Source of the DNA: JACPUX01 sp964517465
Lineage (GTDB): Bacteria; Pseudomonadota; Gammaproteobacteria; Burkholderiales; Casimicrobiaceae
NCBI GenBank assembly: GCA_964517465.1
Contig: CAZFEK010000020.1
Coordinates: 7,887 to 71,886 of the forward strand
Direction of reading: 5' to 3'
DNA length: 64,000 nucleotides
The position numbers and the translations under genes are program-made. Below are positions 45,990 to 53,624 of the stretch, in pieces (positions within the stretch are counted from its first letter, which is position 1; each line of letters starts with the position of its first letter). Below the pieces are notes generated by a model. It was not told where the DNA came from, ran no database searches, and saw nothing but the letters and a program-made list of their open reading frames with translations.

Positions 45990-47891
45990 ATGAGCGCGGT
46001 ACCGAAAAACTTTGCCCAAGCGGCCGATGCCGCTGCTCAGCTCTTCGCTGCGGGGCGGCTCGCCGAAGCGGCGCAAGCCTATCAGCAATTGCTGCTGCAA
46101 AACCCCACCCTGGCGGAGCTGCATTTCAACTACGCCTGTGTGCTGCGTGCGAAGAACGACGTTCCAGGGGCATTGGCTGCTTTCGACCGGGCCGCCAAGC
46201 TCAAGCCCGGCTGGGTTGCGCCTTGGATCCAGCAAGGCATTTTATTATTCGTGCTGGGGCAGCTCGAAGGCGCGCAAGTCGTCTTCGAGCGCGCGGTGGC
46301 CCAAGAACCGAAGAACCTCGCGGGTCGCTTCAACCTCGCCCGCACGCTCATCGCCAACCGCCGCTGGCGCCTGGCCATACCGCATCTGCAAGAAGCGAGG
46401 CAGCTCGCGCCGGACAACGAAGAAATCTGGATGACGCTGCGCGATACTTTGCGTCTCACCGGGCAGCACGAGGAAGCGCTGAGCGATTTCCTCGCCTTTG
46501 AAAAAACTGGCCGGCCTTCGGTGTGGACCACCATCGCCAACCTCGCCTCCTGCCGCAGCTTGGGCGATGCGGCGCGGGAAGTGAAGGCCGTGGCCGATGT
46601 TTTGTCCTGGCCTTTTCAGCCCCAGGATGGCGCTATCGTCGCCGAAGCGCTGATGCTCCTGCACTATTTCGACGTGAGCCGCGAAGCGTTGTTCGGGCTC
46701 TATCAAACCTACGATCGCTTGCAAATCCGACCGCAGATGGCGCTCGCGAGGGCGCAGCGCAAACCGGGAAAACGCTGGCGTATCGGTTATGTGTCGGCCG
46801 ATTTCCGGCGCCATGTGATGGGGCCGCTGATCGCGCAAATCCTTTTGGAGCACGATCGCGACGCATTTGAAATCTACTGCTATTCTTTGGCGCCGGCCGC
46901 GAACGAAGACGATCTCACGTCGATTTTTCGCGATCTTTCAACCCGCTTCCTGCGCCTCGAAGACTTGAGCGACCAAGCGGCCGCCCAGGCGATGGCCGAG
47001 GATGACTTGGACGTGCTGGTCGATCTCATGGCGCACACCAGCTTTGCCCGGCCGGGCATCTATTTGCATCGCCCGGCGCGCTTGATGGTCACTCACCTGG
47101 GCTACCACGGCGCCTTGGGCCTGCGCGAAATCGACTTCAAGATTTCGGATGCGCATGTCGATTTGCCGGAGAACGAGAGCTATCTGATTGAAAAACTCTT
47201 GCCCATGTCTGCCTGCGTGCTGCCCTTTCGGCACATCGACCCGGCCGAAACGGCGCCGGCGACTCGGGCCGCTCTGGGGATCGCCGAAAACGCCGTGGTT
47301 TTCGGCACCTTTGTCAGCCCGCTCAAGATGAGCCCGCGCTGCCTGGGCGTTTGGCGGCGCATCCTCGATGCCCTGCCCGAGGCGCGGCTCGCCTTCTCGC
47401 CCTACGCGCAAGGCGATCGGGCGCCGCTCCTGCGCCAGACCCAAGCGTATGGCATCGCGCCGGAGCGCATCGTGTTCATCCCCCCCGGCGAAGACCAGCG
47501 CGCCGCGCGGGCGCGCTACCGGCTGGTGGATATCGTGCTCGACACCTTTCCCTATTCCGGCGGCGACACCACCACGGCCGCCCTCGACATGCATGTGCCG
47601 GTGGTTGCGCTGACCGGCTTGCGCCAAGGCGAGCGCATGAGCCTTTCCATCCTCACGCATTTGGGCATTACCGAAACCATTGCCCAAACCGAAGACGACT
47701 ACGTGGCCATCGCGCTGCGCCTCGCGCGTGAGCCGGAAAGGCGCGCGCAGCTAGCCCGGAAGATTGCCGAGCAGCTCGCGGCGAGCGGCCTGGCGGATAC
47801 CAAAGGCTATACTCGCGCCCTGGAAGAAGCGTATCGCGAAGCCCTGCGCCGCCAAGGACACCGCCTTGCCGACCAATCCCACCCCGATTAG
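45990..47891 (+). CDS. TPR and O-GlcNAc-transferase-like (SPINDLY-type) glycosyltransferase
   Basis: 633 residues from ATG at 45990. The N-terminal TPR array (about 10-170) includes LAELHFNYACVLRAKNDVPG and GAQVVFERAVAQEPKNLAGR. The C-terminal GT41 catalytic part (about 265-620) has RIGYVSADFRRHVMGPLIAQ, DVLVDLMAHTSFARPGIY, VFGTFVSPLKMSPRCLGVW and the nucleotide-sugar site DTFPYSGGDTTTAALDMHVP near 515, then LTGLRQGERMSLSILTHLG. Enzymes of this class add a sugar to Ser/Thr of proteins or to other acceptors in the cytoplasm. It ends 73 bp before mpl. Confidence 0.88.
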   Translation: MSAVPKNFAQAADAAAQLFAAGRLAEAAQAYQQLLLQNPTLAELHFNYACVLRAKNDVPGALAAFDRAAKLKPGWVAPWIQQGILLFVLGQLEGAQVVFERAVAQEPKNLAGRFNLARTLIANRRWRLAIPHLQEARQLAPDNEEIWMTLRDTLRLTGQHEEALSDFLAFEKTGRPSVWTTIANLASCRSLGDAAREVKAVADVLSWPFQPQDGAIVAEALMLLHYFDVSREALFGLYQTYDRLQIRPQMALARAQRKPGKRWRIGYVSADFRRHVMGPLIAQILLEHDRDAFEIYCYSLAPAANEDDLTSIFRDLSTRFLRLEDLSDQAAAQAMAEDDLDVLVDLMAHTSFARPGIYLHRPARLMVTHLGYHGALGLREIDFKISDAHVDLPENESYLIEKLLPMSACVLPFRHIDPAETAPATRAALGIAENAVVFGTFVSPLKMSPRCLGVWRRILDALPEARLAFSPYAQGDRAPLLRQTQAYGIAPERIVFIPPGEDQRAARARYRLVDIVLDTFPYSGGDTTTAALDMHVPVVALTGLRQGERMSLSILTHLGITETIAQTEDDYVAIALRLAREPERRAQLARKIAEQLAASGLADTKGYTRALEEAYREALRRQGHRLADQSHPD

Positions 47892-47931
47892 CATGCACTC
47901 CCATAGCCCGACCCCCCACTTCGCCTCAATC

Positions 47932-47963
47932 TAGTCTCCAGTTTCTAGTATCTAGCCTCTAGA
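47932..47963. repeat. Cluster of four CTAG tetranucleotides before mpl
   Basis: CTAG occurs at 47932, 47946, 47953 and 47960 in a 32-bp T/C/A-rich stretch that ends one base before the mpl ATG. CTAG is generally rare in proteobacterial DNA. The stretch replaces a recognisable ribosome site. No known function. Confidence 0.6.
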
Positions 47964-47964
47964 C

Positions 47965-49302
47965 ATGCACCTCCACATCCTCGGCATCTGCGGCACTTTC
48001 ATGGGCGGTATCGCCGCCATCGCCAAAGCGGCGGGCCACACCGTCACCGGCTGCGACGCCAATGTTTATCCGCCCATGAGCACGCAGCTCGAAGCGCTGG
48101 GTATCGGTCTGGTGGAAGGTTGGGAAGCCGACCAGCTCGAAGGCGTGGCCCGCGGCGCCGACGTTTTCGTGGTGGGCAACGCCGTCACCCGTGGCAAGCC
48201 GGTGATGGAAGCCATACTGAACCGCGGCCTTGCTTACACATCCGGCCCGCAGTGGCTGTTCGAAAACGTGCTGCAAGGGCGCTGGGTGATCGCGGTAGCG
48301 GGCACCCATGGCAAAACCACCACCACCGCCATGCTGGCGTTTATCCTCGAACGCGCGGGGCTCGCGCCGGGTTTTCTGATCGGCGGCGTGCCGGTGGATT
48401 TCGACTTTTCGGCGCGGCTCACGGCGAGCAACTTCTTTGTGATCGAAGCCGACGAATACGACACCGCCTTTTTCGACAAACGCTCCAAGTTCGTGCACTA
48501 CCGGCCGCGCACCGCCATTCTCAACAACCTCGAGTTCGATCACGCCGACATATTCACCGATCTCACCGCCATCGAAACGCAATTCCATCACCTGGTGCGC
48601 ACCGTGCCCGGCGATGGCTTGCTGGTGGTCAACGGCAGCGAAGCGAGTTTGCAGCGCGTGCTCGAGCGCGGCTGTTGGTCGAGGGTCGAGCGCTTTGCCG
48701 CGGCCGCCGCCTGGGACATCGACAGCTCCGGCGATATCCACCACCACGGGCAAGCGGCGGGACACTTGCAGCTCGATTTGCCCGGCCGCCACAATCAACT
48801 GAACGCCCTGGCCGCCTTGCTGGCGGCGCGGCACGTCGGAGTGCCCATCGCGCAAGGGCTCGAAGCGCTGGCGTGTTTTGGCGGCGTGAAGCGGCGATTG
48901 GAAAAGCGCGGTGAAGTGCGCGGCATCACGGTGTACGACGACTTCGCGCATCACCCCACCGCCATCGCTGCGACGCTGGCCGCACTGCGCGACCGCATCG
49001 GAACCGCGCGCCTCATCGCCGTGCTGGAGCCGCGTTCCAACACCATGAAGCTGGGCGTCATGAAGGCGCAGATGCCGGAAAGTCTCAACGCCGCTGACCG
49101 CGTGTTCTGCTATGCCGGCGGTCTCGGCTGGGACGCGGCGGCTGCGTTGGCACCCTTGGGCGATAAAGCCGAAACCTGGCAAGACCTCGACGGCTTGGTG
49201 CAAGGTCTGGCGCAGATTGCGCAAGCCGGCGACCACGTGCTCATCATGAGCAACGGCGGTTTCGGCGGCATTCACGACAAACTCTTGCGCGCTCTGGCGT
49301 GA
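47965..49302 (+). CDS. mpl: UDP-MurNAc:L-Ala-gamma-D-Glu-meso-DAP ligase (Mpl)
   Basis: Cytoplasmic Mur-ligase that reattaches recycled murein tripeptide to UDP-MurNAc. 445 residues, typical length. The start MHLHILGICGTFMGGIAAIA is characteristic of Mpl (MurC-like Rossmann). The ATP loop is AGTHGKTTTTAML near 112-124. VIEADEYDTAFFDKRSKFVH and ILNNLEFDHADIFTDL follow, then VKRRLEKRGEVRGITVYDDF and AHHPTAIAATL of the C-terminal domain. No ribosome site is obvious because a CTAG-rich stretch precedes the ATG. The YqiA-like esterase lies 226 bp downstream. Confidence 0.95.
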   Translation: MHLHILGICGTFMGGIAAIAKAAGHTVTGCDANVYPPMSTQLEALGIGLVEGWEADQLEGVARGADVFVVGNAVTRGKPVMEAILNRGLAYTSGPQWLFENVLQGRWVIAVAGTHGKTTTTAMLAFILERAGLAPGFLIGGVPVDFDFSARLTASNFFVIEADEYDTAFFDKRSKFVHYRPRTAILNNLEFDHADIFTDLTAIETQFHHLVRTVPGDGLLVVNGSEASLQRVLERGCWSRVERFAAAAAWDIDSSGDIHHHGQAAGHLQLDLPGRHNQLNALAALLAARHVGVPIAQGLEALACFGGVKRRLEKRGEVRGITVYDDFAHHPTAIAATLAALRDRIGTARLIAVLEPRSNTMKLGVMKAQMPESLNAADRVFCYAGGLGWDAAAALAPLGDKAETWQDLDGLVQGLAQIAQAGDHVLIMSNGGFGGIHDKLLRALA

Positions 49303-49337
49303 GTTCCTCGAGATCCATGACCTCCGGACTCAATCCC

Positions 49338-49453
49338 TTCGCGGCCAAGGCGGCTCCCATCCACGCAGGCCAAGGTTTTGTAGGAGCGGGCTCGCCCGCG
49401 AAAAGGCGCTTCAGAATCGCACCCAAGCTCTTCGCGGCCAAGGCCCGCCCTAG
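49338..49453. repeat. REP-like palindromic cluster (three units)
   Basis: Two direct units (TTCGCGGCCAAGGC plus GGCTCCCA at 49338-49359; TTCGCGGCCAAGGC plus CCGCCC at 49431-49450) flank one inverted unit at 49376-49405 (TTTTGTAGGAGCGGGCTCGC then CCGCGAA). This fits a BIME built from REP elements of the TAGGAGCGGGC type known from pseudomonads and relatives. The GGGC/GCCC stem forms a hairpin. It lies between mpl and yqiA and might also act as a transcription attenuator. No RAYT transposase gene is in the window. Confidence 0.7.
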
Positions 49454-49528
49454 CTTGTATCCGGGCCGACCATTGCAAGTCGTGATGCCCCGTTGTGGTG
49501 GGTCGACCTCCGCAGGGAGGATGGCCCA

Positions 49529-50101
49529 GTGCTGCGCCTGATCTACCTCCACGGCTTCAACAGTTCGCCGCAGACCATCAAGGGTCGGCTAATGGCCGAC
49601 TCGATCTCGCCGCTGGCCGGCCAGATCGCTTTCGACCTGCCTGCGCTGCCGCATCGTCCGGCCGAGGCCATCGCCCAAATCGAAGCGCTGCTCGCGCAAC
49701 ATGCCGCCGACGACATCACCCTCATCGGCAGCTCCCTGGGCGGCTATTACGCCACATATCTGGCCGAGAAACACGGCCTCAAAGCGGTGCTCATCAACCC
49801 CGCCGTGCTGCCGGACCGCGACCTCACCCAATATCTCGGGCCGCAGCGTAATCTCTACACTGGCGAAGCCTACGAGCTCACGCCGACGCACCTCGCCGAA
49901 ATGCGCGCCTTGTCAGTGGCGCGCATCACCCGGCCGGAACGCTATTACCTCTTGGTGCAAACCGGCGACGAAGTGCTCGACTATCGCGAAGCCGTGCGCT
50001 ACTACGCCGGCGCAAGGCAGCGGGTGATCGAAGGCGGCGATCACGGCTTTCAGCATTTCGAGCGGGAGCTACCGGAGATTTTGCGTTTCGCGGGTAGTTA
50101 A
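49529..50101 (+). CDS. YqiA/YcfP family alpha/beta esterase
   Basis: 190 residues. GTG at 49529 is chosen because CAGGGAGG lies about 8 nt upstream and the family N-terminus LRLIYLHGFNSSPQT begins there. The nucleophile is in ITLIGSSLGGYYATYLAEKH near 70, the acid residue in VQTGDEVLDY near 148 and His in EGGDHGFQHF near 172. Members hydrolyse short acyl esters and acyl-CoA thioesters in vitro; the physiological role is unclear. The gene follows mpl, a recurring arrangement in Betaproteobacteria. Confidence 0.88.
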   Translation: MLRLIYLHGFNSSPQTIKGRLMADSISPLAGQIAFDLPALPHRPAEAIAQIEALLAQHAADDITLIGSSLGGYYATYLAEKHGLKAVLINPAVLPDRDLTQYLGPQRNLYTGEAYELTPTHLAEMRALSVARITRPERYYLLVQTGDEVLDYREAVRYYAGARQRVIEGGDHGFQHFERELPEILRFAGS

Positions 50102-50224
50102 ACTCGCTTGGCGCAAAGAAGACGCTTCGAGATGCGAATGCATCAAGCGGGTTCAGCGGCGAATGCTATTCCAGGATTGGCCCCCAGCAGTCAAACCAAA
50201 TGCGCGCGTCGCGGGCGGCACCTG

Positions 50225-50908
50225 CTACATGGCGCGCAACGCAGTGCCCACGGGCGGGATGCCGGCAAGACGTATTAGCAAGGCATCGATGCTGTCGACG
50301 CAGAATTTTGCCCGTATGGATCGGATTTGCGTGCGCACGGTGTTCACGCTGACGCCCAGGGAGCGCGATATGGCGCTAGGACGCTCACCCGTCAGGAGGT
50401 AATTCAGGACACGCCGCTCGCCGTAGGTCAGGCCATGCACACCCGCCAACAACTCGAGCCCCAGAGGGCTGCAAAAGGTACGGCGGCCGAAGAGCAAAAT
50501 GACGCTCCCCGCGGCTGCGCTGCGCGCGGGGGATACCGTGATCACCAGGCGGTCAGCTCCTCCCGTGAGAGCGACCATGCGCCGCAGACCGGCCCGCGCG
50601 GCGTCTTGGAGGGCGGTGTCGAAACTTTGCCGGCAAGTTGTCATGCTGGGGCGAATTTGCCCGCGCTCCATACCCAAGACGCGGCCCTCAGCCAACTCGA
50701 CTCGGGCTGAGCGATTGGCCGCGAGCAAATGGGCTTTGGCATCACAAACGCACACGCCGAAATCGAGTTCATCGACCATCGCTCCCAGAAAGGCTTCGGC
50801 ATTTCCAAGCTCCTCGTCACTCTCCCCATGGTCGACAGTCAGATCGATCTCTCCCGCGGTGGCCCTGGGCAGCCGCGAAAATGCGAAAGCGCTTGTGGTG
50901 GAATCCAT
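50225..50908 (-). CDS. LuxR-type HTH regulator with PAS-like domain
   Basis: 227 residues; the ATG at 50908 has GGGAGGGGG just upstream. The middle part (about 40-140) looks like a PAS sensor (DELDFGVCVCDAKAHLLAAN, then SARVELAEGRVLGMERGQI). The C-terminal LuxR HTH is HGLTYGERRVLNYLLTGERP followed by SAISRSLGVSVNTVRTQIRS at about 165-205. The ligand is unknown. It is divergent from the response regulator/kinase/giant-fusion operon across 216 bp, so it may control that operon or itself. Confidence 0.85.
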   Translation of the reverse strand: MDSTTSAFAFSRLPRATAGEIDLTVDHGESDEELGNAEAFLGAMVDELDFGVCVCDAKAHLLAANRSARVELAEGRVLGMERGQIRPSMTTCRQSFDTALQDAARAGLRRMVALTGGADRLVITVSPARSAAAGSVILLFGRRTFCSPLGLELLAGVHGLTYGERRVLNYLLTGERPSAISRSLGVSVNTVRTQIRSIRAKFCVDSIDALLIRLAGIPPVGTALRAM

Positions 50909-51124
50909 GGCACCCCCTCCCGGTGATTACGTTCAAAACTTCACGACCAGAACATCCGACACGCCCCGCATTGTTCCTAATCAGCGTATTCCGTGCCATT
51001 AGACGGAAGGGGTAGTGTGGCTAGGCGGGAGAACTAAGACCAAGGTTTAGTCCCAGGCACCTGACAATAGCCCGAGGTGCTGGTAACCTTCCGACGCACC
51101 TATGTTCTAAGGCCCAGGGAGAAA

Positions 51125-51808
51125 ATGAAGGTCCTGATCGTTGACGATCACGAGCTGATCTGGAGCGGCATGCGCGGCGTCCTCGAACAGCTCGTGGCGC
51201 AACAACGCCCGGGAGAAGAAGTCGTGTGCAGTGCCGCAAAGGACGTGGCCGGGGCGCTGTCTCTCTGCGCGGAAGTCTTCGATCTCATTTTGCTCGATTA
51301 TCACCTTCCCGGAGTGACGGGCGCGGAGGCCTTGCGCGTGCTGCGTGCCGCCTTCGATGCGGCGCTGTTCGTGGTCATTTCGGGCGACCCCAATCCGCGC
51401 TACATTCGGCAAGCGATCGAGGATGGCGCCGCGGGCTACATACCGAAGACCATGCCCGAGCGCGAGATGCTGGCAGCCTTGTCATTGGTGCTCGCCCGCG
51501 GCATCTATCTCCCGCCGATCGCTTTGCTCGACGCCGAACCGGAGGTCTCGGACCTGGAGCCACGCGTGCCGACGAGCGCCCTGGCGGGATTCATGAGCGC
51601 CGAGTTGTCTCCGCGCCAACGCGAGGTCTTTGCCCAGGCCCTGCGCGGCAAGCCCAACAAGATCATCGCTCGGGAACTGGGAATCGCCGAAAGCACGGTT
51701 AAAGTGCATTTGGCCATGGTGTACCGCGCCTTGGGCGTGAGGAATCGAACGGAGGCGATTTATCGCGTGCTGGCGGCCAATGCCTCGGAATCGATCGAGC
51801 GGCTATGA
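51125..51808 (+). CDS. NarL/FixJ-type response regulator
   Basis: 227 residues. The receiver domain starts MKVLIVDDHELIWSGMRGVL with acidic residues D7-D8, the phosphoacceptor is D58 in LILLDYHLPGVTG, and the conserved Thr/Ser and Lys are in VVISGDPNP and YIPKTMPE. The C-terminal LuxR HTH is SAELSPRQREVFAQALRGKP, then NKIIARELGIAESTVKVHLA. A GGGAGA lies just before the ATG. Its stop overlaps the kinase start by 4 bp (ATGA), so the two form a coupled pair, probably phosphorylated by that kinase. Confidence 0.93.
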   Translation: MKVLIVDDHELIWSGMRGVLEQLVAQQRPGEEVVCSAAKDVAGALSLCAEVFDLILLDYHLPGVTGAEALRVLRAAFDAALFVVISGDPNPRYIRQAIEDGAAGYIPKTMPEREMLAALSLVLARGIYLPPIALLDAEPEVSDLEPRVPTSALAGFMSAELSPRQREVFAQALRGKPNKIIARELGIAESTVKVHLAMVYRALGVRNRTEAIYRVLAANASESIERL

Positions 51809-53592
51809 GCCCGCAAGTCCTGCCGCCCAATTTCTCAAGGGCGCAAGAAGAAGCAAATTACGCCGACGGCCTCAAGCAGCGCGGGCTCGACACGCTTTCG
51901 GCGCACGCCTCGGCGCTGCGGTGGCAAATCGCCTTTATTGCCGGCGTGGTCTGTGTATTGGTGTGGCCCTTCGTTCCGTCGCTCGTGGTGCTTTCGTGGT
52001 TCGCGGCGCTCGTTTCAGTGCGGGAGATACGCGCGCGTTATCTCGTGAAACTGGCGGCGAATCGAGCCCTTCCCATCGGCCAGCGGCTGCGGCAGGTGGT
52101 TGTTTGGAACAGCGCGCTGGGGACAACCCACGGCGCGGCCGCGCTTTTTATGTATTGGTTGAGTCCCCAATACGATGCGCTGCTGACCATGATTTTGGTG
52201 TCCTGGGCGGCCGGAGCGGTTTCCACCGGCGGACCGCTGGTCCGCGCTTATGTTAGCTATGCCTCATGGGTGTTTCTGCCCACCGCGCTGATGTGGCTCA
52301 TCGAGGGCAACCTCGTCGGGTATGGCGTCGCAGTGATGATCGTGATGTTCTTTGGCGTTCAGTATCGGTATGCGACGCAAAACGCCGCGCTGTTCGAGGA
52401 GTCTTATCGCATCCGCAGAGAAAACGAGGAACTCGTCCAGCGCCTGGCCCAGGAACAAGCCGCGCTGGCTCGAGCGCGCGACGCTGCGGAGAGCGCCAAC
52501 CAGGCAAAAACGCGGTTTCTTGCCGCGGCCAGCCACGACTTGCGCCAGCCTTTGCACGCCCTGACTCTGCATAGCGGCCTGCTGGCCCGCGACCCCCACG
52601 CCGAAAACGCCGGCCGCATCGCGCAGGAGATCTCGACTTCAATCGACTCCCTGGCCGATTTGCTCGACTCCTTGCTCGATATTTCCAAACTCGACGCGGG
52701 CGTGGTGAGCGCCGACCACCGTCCGATCCTGCTACACCGGCTGATCGCCAATCTCGTTTCGGCACACCAGACGCAGGCGGAGAACAAGGGCTTGAAGCTC
52801 AGTGCCCGGTGCCCCGACGACGCGGTGGTGGAGACCGACCCGCTGTTGCTCGAGCGTGTGTTGCGAAATTTGCTCGACAATGCGATCAAGTATACCGACC
52901 AAGGCAGCGTGAGCATTGACGTGGCGGAGAGCGGCGCGGAATTGCTCGTTTCGGTAAGCGACACCGGGCGTGGTATTCCCGAGGACGCCAAGAAAAAGGT
53001 TTTCGAGGAGTTTTACCAGGCCGAGAACCAAGGTCGCGACAAACGCAAAGGTCTGGGTTTGGGCCTGGCGATCGTGCGGCGCGTCGCCGAGGTGCTTGGC
53101 ATAGAAGTCGAATTGCATTCGGAATTGGGGCGGGGAACCACGCTTACTCTGCGCATGCCGCGCGGGTCGCAGCCGGCCGAGGAGCGGCGTGCCGAACCCC
53201 GTGAAGGCGACGCGCTGCGCGGCGTCAAGGTGCTTTTCGTCGACGACGAACAGCCCGTCCGCTTGGCCATGCGGCATGTTCTGGAACGCTTCGGCTGCCA
53301 GGCCGACGAAGCCGCCAGCACCAATGAAGCGCTCGAGCTGGCGACTCGCAACCCGCCGCATATCGTCTTGGCCGACTATCAGCTCGGGGAGGGCGACTGC
53401 GGGTTGCAACTGATCACCAAACTGCGCGATCGATTCCCCGGATTGCCGGCGTTGCTCATCAGCGGCGACACCGATCCGCGGCGTCTTGCCGAAGCCGAGA
53501 AAGCTGGTTTGTACCTGATGCACAAACCCGTTTCCCTAGAGCGCCTTCAAGTTGCGATGGAGGCCGTTCTGGAAGCGGAAGCCAGGAGGTAG
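51805..53592 (+). CDS. Membrane hybrid histidine kinase
   Basis: 595 residues. Five to six hydrophobic segments lie at about 35-190 (IAFIAGVVCVLVWPFVPSLV, LLTMILVSWAAGAVSTGGPL). A coiled-coil at about 200-240 leads to HisKA with H244 in AAASHDLRQPLHALTLHSGL. HATPase N box is LRNLLDNAIKYTDQG, G1 is VSDTGRGIPEDAK and G2 is KGLGLGLAIVRRVAEVLG. A C-terminal receiver (about 470-590) has FVDDEQPVRLAM and D524 in VLADYQLGEGD. There is no periplasmic sensor domain, so it may sense a membrane or intramembrane signal. It is coupled to the response regulator and is followed after 32 bp by the giant fusion enzyme. Confidence 0.93.
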   Translation: MSPQVLPPNFSRAQEEANYADGLKQRGLDTLSAHASALRWQIAFIAGVVCVLVWPFVPSLVVLSWFAALVSVREIRARYLVKLAANRALPIGQRLRQVVVWNSALGTTHGAAALFMYWLSPQYDALLTMILVSWAAGAVSTGGPLVRAYVSYASWVFLPTALMWLIEGNLVGYGVAVMIVMFFGVQYRYATQNAALFEESYRIRRENEELVQRLAQEQAALARARDAAESANQAKTRFLAAASHDLRQPLHALTLHSGLLARDPHAENAGRIAQEISTSIDSLADLLDSLLDISKLDAGVVSADHRPILLHRLIANLVSAHQTQAENKGLKLSARCPDDAVVETDPLLLERVLRNLLDNAIKYTDQGSVSIDVAESGAELLVSVSDTGRGIPEDAKKKVFEEFYQAENQGRDKRKGLGLGLAIVRRVAEVLGIEVELHSELGRGTTLTLRMPRGSQPAEERRAEPREGDALRGVKVLFVDDEQPVRLAMRHVLERFGCQADEAASTNEALELATRNPPHIVLADYQLGEGDCGLQLITKLRDRFPGLPALLISGDTDPRRLAEAEKAGLYLMHKPVSLERLQVAMEAVLEAEARR

Positions 53593-53624
53593 TGAAAGCG
53601 CAGTCTCGAGGAGGAGGCCCCAAC

